From: Pseudomonadota bacterium
GTDB lineage: Bacteria > Desulfobacterota > WTBG01 > JAGOGO01
DNA: 6,445 nt
Direction: 5' to 3'
NCBI GenBank assembly: GCA_021160085.1
Contig: JAGHDE010000265.1
Coordinates: 1 to 6,445 of the forward strand
Part shown: piece after piece, positions 5,115 to 6,445 of the stretch
Layout: each line of letters starts with the position of its first letter
Position numbering within the stretch: the stretch's first letter is position 1
Made by a program: the position numbers and the translations under genes
The notes under the pieces: generated by a model
Told to the model about the DNA's origin: nothing
Seen by the model: the letters and a program-made list of their open reading frames with translations, nothing else
Database searches by the model: none

Positions 5115-6326
5115 ATGAAATATATTATTTTACTCGGAGATGGTATGGCTGATTACCCGTTAGAGAAGCTGAACAATAGCACTCCTCTAATGGCGGCTCG
5201 AACCCCTAACCTTGATTTTCTTGTCAAAAATGGTGTGCTGGGGCGGGTTCAAACAATCCCGGAGGGATTTCCTCCCGGCAGTGATGTTGCGAATCTGTCA
5301 GTCATGGGTTATAACCCCAGGACTTTTTATACCGGCCGGGCTCCGTTAGAGGCGACGAGTTTAAAGATACCATTGGCATCCACTGATGTTGCTTTCCGCT
5401 GCAACCTTGTCACTCTCAAAAACAAAGACAACGAATCTATCATGGCAGACTTCAGCGCCGGACATATTTCAACTGAGGACGCTCGTGAGATTATTAAAAC
5501 GATTAATAAATCATTGGGCGATGAGCGGATCGCTTTTTATCCGGGGGTCAGTTATCGCCACGTTATGGTTTGGAAAAACGGTAACTCAGAACTTCAAACT
5601 ACCCCACCGCATGACATTTCAGAAAAAAATATAAAACCACATCTTCCCAAAGGTGACGGAGCAAAAAAAATTATCACTTTGATGGAAAAATCAAAAAAAA
5701 TATTAGCCCACCACCCCATCAATGAACACCGGAAAAAAGAGGGTGAAAATCCAGCCACATCAATATGGCTCTGGGGACAAGGGAAACCCCTTGCCATACC
5801 TTCCTTTTCTGAAAAATACAGTTGCTCGGGCGCAGTCATATCTGCTGTTGACCTCATAAAGGGGATCGGACTTTCAGCCGGGCTGGAATCAATCGATGTG
5901 CCCGGCGCCACCGGCTTTCTGGATACCAATTACCGCGGAAAAGCCGAATATGCCCTTGATGCTTTGAAGACTAAAGATTTTGTGTTCGTACATGTGGAAG
6001 CTCCGGATGAAGCTGCGCATAATGGAAGTATTAAAGATAAAATCAAAGCAATAGAGGATTTCGATGATAAGGTGGTGGGAACGGTTCTAAAAGGAATAAA
6101 ACAATTTCCTTCTTTTCGAATAATGGTTCTTCCGGATCATGCTACCCCGATTCGATTAAAGACTCATACCTCCGATCCGGTCCCTTTTGTTATCTATCCT
6201 CGAATCGATGAAGGTGGAGATCAAAAAGCCCAAACATTTGATGAGGAATCAGCACGGGATTCAAAGCTGTTTATAAGTGATGGAGATAAGTTAATGGATT
6301 TTTTTATTTTTGGGAAAATTGATTGA
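5115..6326 (+). CDS. apgM: ApgM-family cofactor-independent phosphoglycerate mutase homologue, candidate homoserine kinase
   Basis: This 403-residue member of the alkaline phosphatase superfamily is of the archaeal-type 2,3-bisphosphoglycerate-independent phosphoglycerate mutase group. It starts MKYIILLGDGMAD with metal ligand D9. PPGSDVANLS (53-62) carries the likely catalytic serine S56. Further metal-site candidates are D298 and H302 in APDEAAHNG, D341 and H342 in PDHATP, and H351 in THTSDPVP. The family reaction interconverts 3- and 2-phosphoglycerate in glycolysis. However, one bacterial subgroup, often found beside hom and thrC in genomes lacking thrB, has been proposed as an alternative homoserine kinase (TIGRFAM model TIGR02535, from memory). 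The position 16 nt after hom fits that subgroup. The sequence alone does not separate the two roles. No Shine-Dalgarno sequence precedes the ATG, suggesting translational coupling to hom. No terminator hairpin is visible after the stop codon. Two A8 runs (5663-5670, 5693-5700) occur mid-gene without breaking the frame. Confidence 0.93.
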   Translation: MKYIILLGDGMADYPLEKLNNSTPLMAARTPNLDFLVKNGVLGRVQTIPEGFPPGSDVANLSVMGYNPRTFYTGRAPLEATSLKIPLASTDVAFRCNLVTLKNKDNESIMADFSAGHISTEDAREIIKTINKSLGDERIAFYPGVSYRHVMVWKNGNSELQTTPPHDISEKNIKPHLPKGDGAKKIITLMEKSKKILAHHPINEHRKKEGENPATSIWLWGQGKPLAIPSFSEKYSCSGAVISAVDLIKGIGLSAGLESIDVPGATGFLDTNYRGKAEYALDALKTKDFVFVHVEAPDEAAHNGSIKDKIKAIEDFDDKVVGTVLKGIKQFPSFRIMVLPDHATPIRLKTHTSDPVPFVIYPRIDEGGDQKAQTFDEESARDSKLFISDGDKLMDFFIFGKID

Positions 6327-6353
6327 TAGAAACAATTTTATAAAGAAAATCTA

Positions 6354-6382
6354 TTGACAAAAAATAGTAAATAAATTATAAA
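6354..6382 (+). promoter_or_regulatory. Strong sigma70-type promoter for the initiator tRNA
   Basis: A perfect TTGACA (6354-6359) and TATAAA (6377-6382) are 17 nt apart in very AT-rich DNA, and the sequence upstream (6330-6353) could act as an UP element. The expected start near 6389 lies just ahead of the tRNA 5' end at 6397. The tRNA is thus independently transcribed and does not rely on read-through from the operon before it. Confidence 0.85.
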
Positions 6383-6396
6383 AATATATTAACTGA

Positions 6397-6445
<49 letters not shown>

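Noticed and set aside
5594..5929. Minus-strand frame of 111 codons opposite the ApgM-family gene, and similar frames at 2791-3084, 3237-3452, 3712-3969, 4796-4984 and 5386-5634
   Set aside because: All overlap strongly conserved genes in other frames and show no recognisable protein features.

Overview
This AT-rich 6.4 kb window looks like ordinary bacterial chromosome. It has a leftward block (tilS, a small exported protein and two tRNA genes) and a rightward block (a histone-deacetylase-family hydrolase, homoserine dehydrogenase, an ApgM-family enzyme and the start of an initiator tRNA gene). Nothing marks a plasmid, phage, insertion sequence, CRISPR array or defence island. The hom-apgM pair and the TolB/FlgO-like exported domain recall anaerobic deltaproteobacteria (Desulfobacterota). 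That placement is inferred from gene content and remembered family distributions, not from a search.

Minus strand, read right to left: a strong promoter (2499-2527) drives tRNA-Gln(CTG). Next come a 195-residue protein with an N-terminal signal or anchor, an elongator-type tRNA with a CAT anticodon, and full-length tilS, which ends at a large inverted repeat near the left edge. TilS modifies the CAT-anticodon tRNA-Ile2, so a CAT tRNA immediately upstream of it is notable, although the tRNA looks more like elongator tRNA-Met. A terminator-like hairpin lies between that tRNA and tilS and bears on the choice of tilS start.

Plus strand: a sigma70-type promoter (2591-2619), divergent from the tRNA-Gln promoter, precedes three closely spaced genes (gaps of 29 and 16 nt), probably one operon. 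The first encodes a zinc-dependent deacetylase-fold hydrolase with all catalytic residues visible. The second encodes an ACT-domain homoserine dehydrogenase. The third encodes an archaeal-type cofactor-independent phosphoglycerate mutase homologue. Because it directly follows hom, the ApgM-family protein may act as a non-orthologous homoserine kinase. If so, the operon would carry out two consecutive steps from aspartate semialdehyde to O-phosphohomoserine. An independent near-consensus promoter (6354-6382) then drives an initiator tRNA gene cut by the right edge.

The most interesting points are the possible homoserine kinase role of the ApgM homologue, the stand-alone exported domain with G8 and A8 tracts near its start, and the tRNA(CAT)-hairpin-tilS arrangement. 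I found no convincing previously undescribed system.
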